Part shown: one piece after another, positions 62,902 to 64,000 of the stretch
How the letters are laid out: each line of letters starts with the position of its first letter
Position numbering within the stretch: the first letter of the stretch is position 1
DNA from: Nematostella vectensis
Taxonomy: Eukaryota; Cnidaria; Anthozoa; Actiniaria; Edwardsiidae
Direction of reading: 5' to 3'
Assembly (NCBI RefSeq): GCF_932526225.1
Contig: NC_064046.1
Location: 7,427,219-7,491,218, forward strand
DNA: 64,000 nt
Position numbers and translations under genes: made by a program
Notes under the pieces: model-generated
What the model was told of the DNA's origin: nothing
The model's database searches: none
What the model saw: the letters and a program-made list of their open reading frames with translations, nothing else

Positions 62902-63522
62902 GTAAGGCACTAGATAATCACGTGATAGCACAACATTACGTCACGGAGTCATCCAAGTGCGCCTTCAAATGCTTGGGTAGTGCCCAATGCTCCTCGTTCA
63001 ATTACAAGAATCTATTAGCGACGTGCGAGCTAAGTGACGTCACTGCCTCTGCGGCGCCCGTCTCTGATCTGGTTCTTGACTCAGAAAGCGACTACTACGA
63101 AGCTCTTGATTATGTGAGTTTGCAAAGTAATTTTGTCGGGCTTTTTTAGTTTATACTCCGATAAGCTTAATCTAAAGCTGGTTGATTACAAGGATGGGAC
63201 TTCGCAAGCCATTACGCCAGGAACAATACAGGCCGGTCGCTTTACAAGAGCTGTTGAACTCTATTTGTGAAAAGGAAGTTGAGTATGTGTGGTATTTTAG
63301 GTTTTACCCTTTTATGCCTCATCTCCCTCTGTGCGCAGTATTTCAGGTTTTAGCGGTTTATGTTTCATCTCCCTCTATGTCTGGTATTTCAGGTTTTACC
63401 GGTTTGTGCTTCGTCTCCCTGCTCCAATGGCGGCACGTGTAGTAGGTCATGTGACGGGGATCGTGGCTATCAGTGCGCATGCCCGAAAGGTTTTGTGGGC
63501 GAAAACTGCAAGACGTGGATAG
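62902..63522 (+). CDS. Secreted PAN-EGF protein, paralog 2 (partial, runs off the window)
   Basis: Two exons are visible. 62902-63113 is a PAN/apple domain (GKALDNHVIAQHYVTESSKC, CSSFNY, CELSDVTAS), exactly 212 nt as in paralog 1. 63393-63522 is a seven-cysteine EGF domain (CASSPCSNGGTC, CACPKGFVGENC), 130 nt, one codon longer than in paralog 1. Phases are identical to paralog 1, so this is a tandem duplicate in the same orientation. The signal-peptide exon was not located, and the fibrinogen-like exons presumably lie beyond 64000. The donor at 63523 (gtaagc) is followed at once by a 24-bp minisatellite. Confidence 0.8.
63288..63432 (+). repeat. 46-bp repeat carrying the EGF exon acceptor, three copies (paralog 2)
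   Basis: AG dinucleotides at 63299-63300, 63345-63346 and 63391-63392, each followed by gtttta and a copy of the exon start. The spacing is 46 bp, as in paralog 1. Only the third gives the EGF frame. Confidence 0.85.
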
Positions 63523-63545
63523 GTAAGCCTGTCAACACCAAGATG

Positions 63546-64000
63546 CCGCCACTAGGAGTGTCTGTGATAGTACCACTAGGAGTGTCTGTGATAGTGCCGC
63601 TAGGAGTGTCTGTGATAGTGCCACTAGGAGTGTCTGTGATAGTACCACTAGGAGTGTCTGTGATAGTACCACTAGAAGTGTCTGTGATAGTACCACTAGG
63701 AGTGTCTGTGATAGTACCACTAGGAGTGTCTGTGATAGTACCACTAGGAGTGTCTGTGATAGTGCCACTAGGAGTGTCTGTGATAGTACCACTAGGAGTG
63801 TCTGTGATAGTACTACTAGGAGTGTCTGTGATAGTACCACTAGGAGTGTCTGTGATAGTACCACTAGGAGTGTCTGTGATAGTACCACTAGAAGTGTCTG
63901 TGATAGTACCACTAGGAGTGTCTGTCATTGTACCACTAGTACCACTAGGAGTGTCTGTGATAGTACCACTAGAAGTGTCTGTGATAGTACCACTAGGAGT
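63546..64000. repeat. 24-bp minisatellite, continues past the window
   Basis: Units of actaggagtgtctgtgatag then tacc, about nineteen copies to the window end, starting about 23 bases after the EGF exon donor of paralog 2. The minus-strand frame encoding GTITDTPS is a repeat artefact. Confidence 0.95.

Noticed and set aside
63470-63928. Thr/Ser-rich minus-strand frames (GTITDTPS type)
   Set aside because: They are readings of a 24-bp minisatellite in the intron of paralog 2.

Overview
The window looks like nuclear DNA from an animal, most likely an anthozoan cnidarian (sea anemone or coral). This is inferred from animal-type genes with many short exons and GT-AG introns, tandem genes for secreted PAN/EGF/fibrinogen-like proteins of a kind common in anthozoans, an animal Polinton/Maverick element, and heavy minisatellite content. 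No sequence feature fixes the species.

Layout. (1) 0.8-20.3 kb, + strand: an apparently intact 16-exon gene for tRNA-dihydrouridine synthase 2 (DUS2). One of its introns holds about 12 kb of a 16-bp minisatellite. (2) 21.7-41.1 kb, - strand: a rhodopsin-family GPCR gene, split in its third intracellular loop by (3) a 16,576-bp Polinton/Maverick (adintovirus-like) element at 22168-38743. The element has 384-bp terminal inverted repeats starting AG, and a perfect 6-bp target duplication. It carries relics of protein-primed DNA polymerase B, retroviral-type integrase, minor and major capsid proteins, adenain-like protease, packaging ATPase and several small unknown proteins. Most of the large genes carry stops and frame changes, so this copy is dead or dying. 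(4) 41.2-49.2 kb: no convincing gene, but several inverted-repeat (MITE-like) elements and diverged tandem repeats. (5) 49.2-64 kb: two tandem paralogous genes on the + strand for secreted PAN-EGF-fibrinogen-like proteins. The first has five exons visible and the second runs off the window. They are embedded in at least six minisatellite families.

What stands out. First, the Polinton insertion can be read to the base, and it interrupts a receptor whose reading frame is continuous across the target site. Second, in the PAN/EGF gene pair several exon-intron junctions are themselves the unit of a local tandem repeat: a 46-bp repeat carries the EGF exon acceptor three times in both paralogs, a 72-bp repeat carries one donor four times, and a 36-bp repeat carries another donor site fifteen times. 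Third, the 12-kb DUS2 intron array has a higher-order structure with multi-kilobase internal duplications.

All calls rest on reading the sequence by eye, with family knowledge from memory. No searches or alignments were run.
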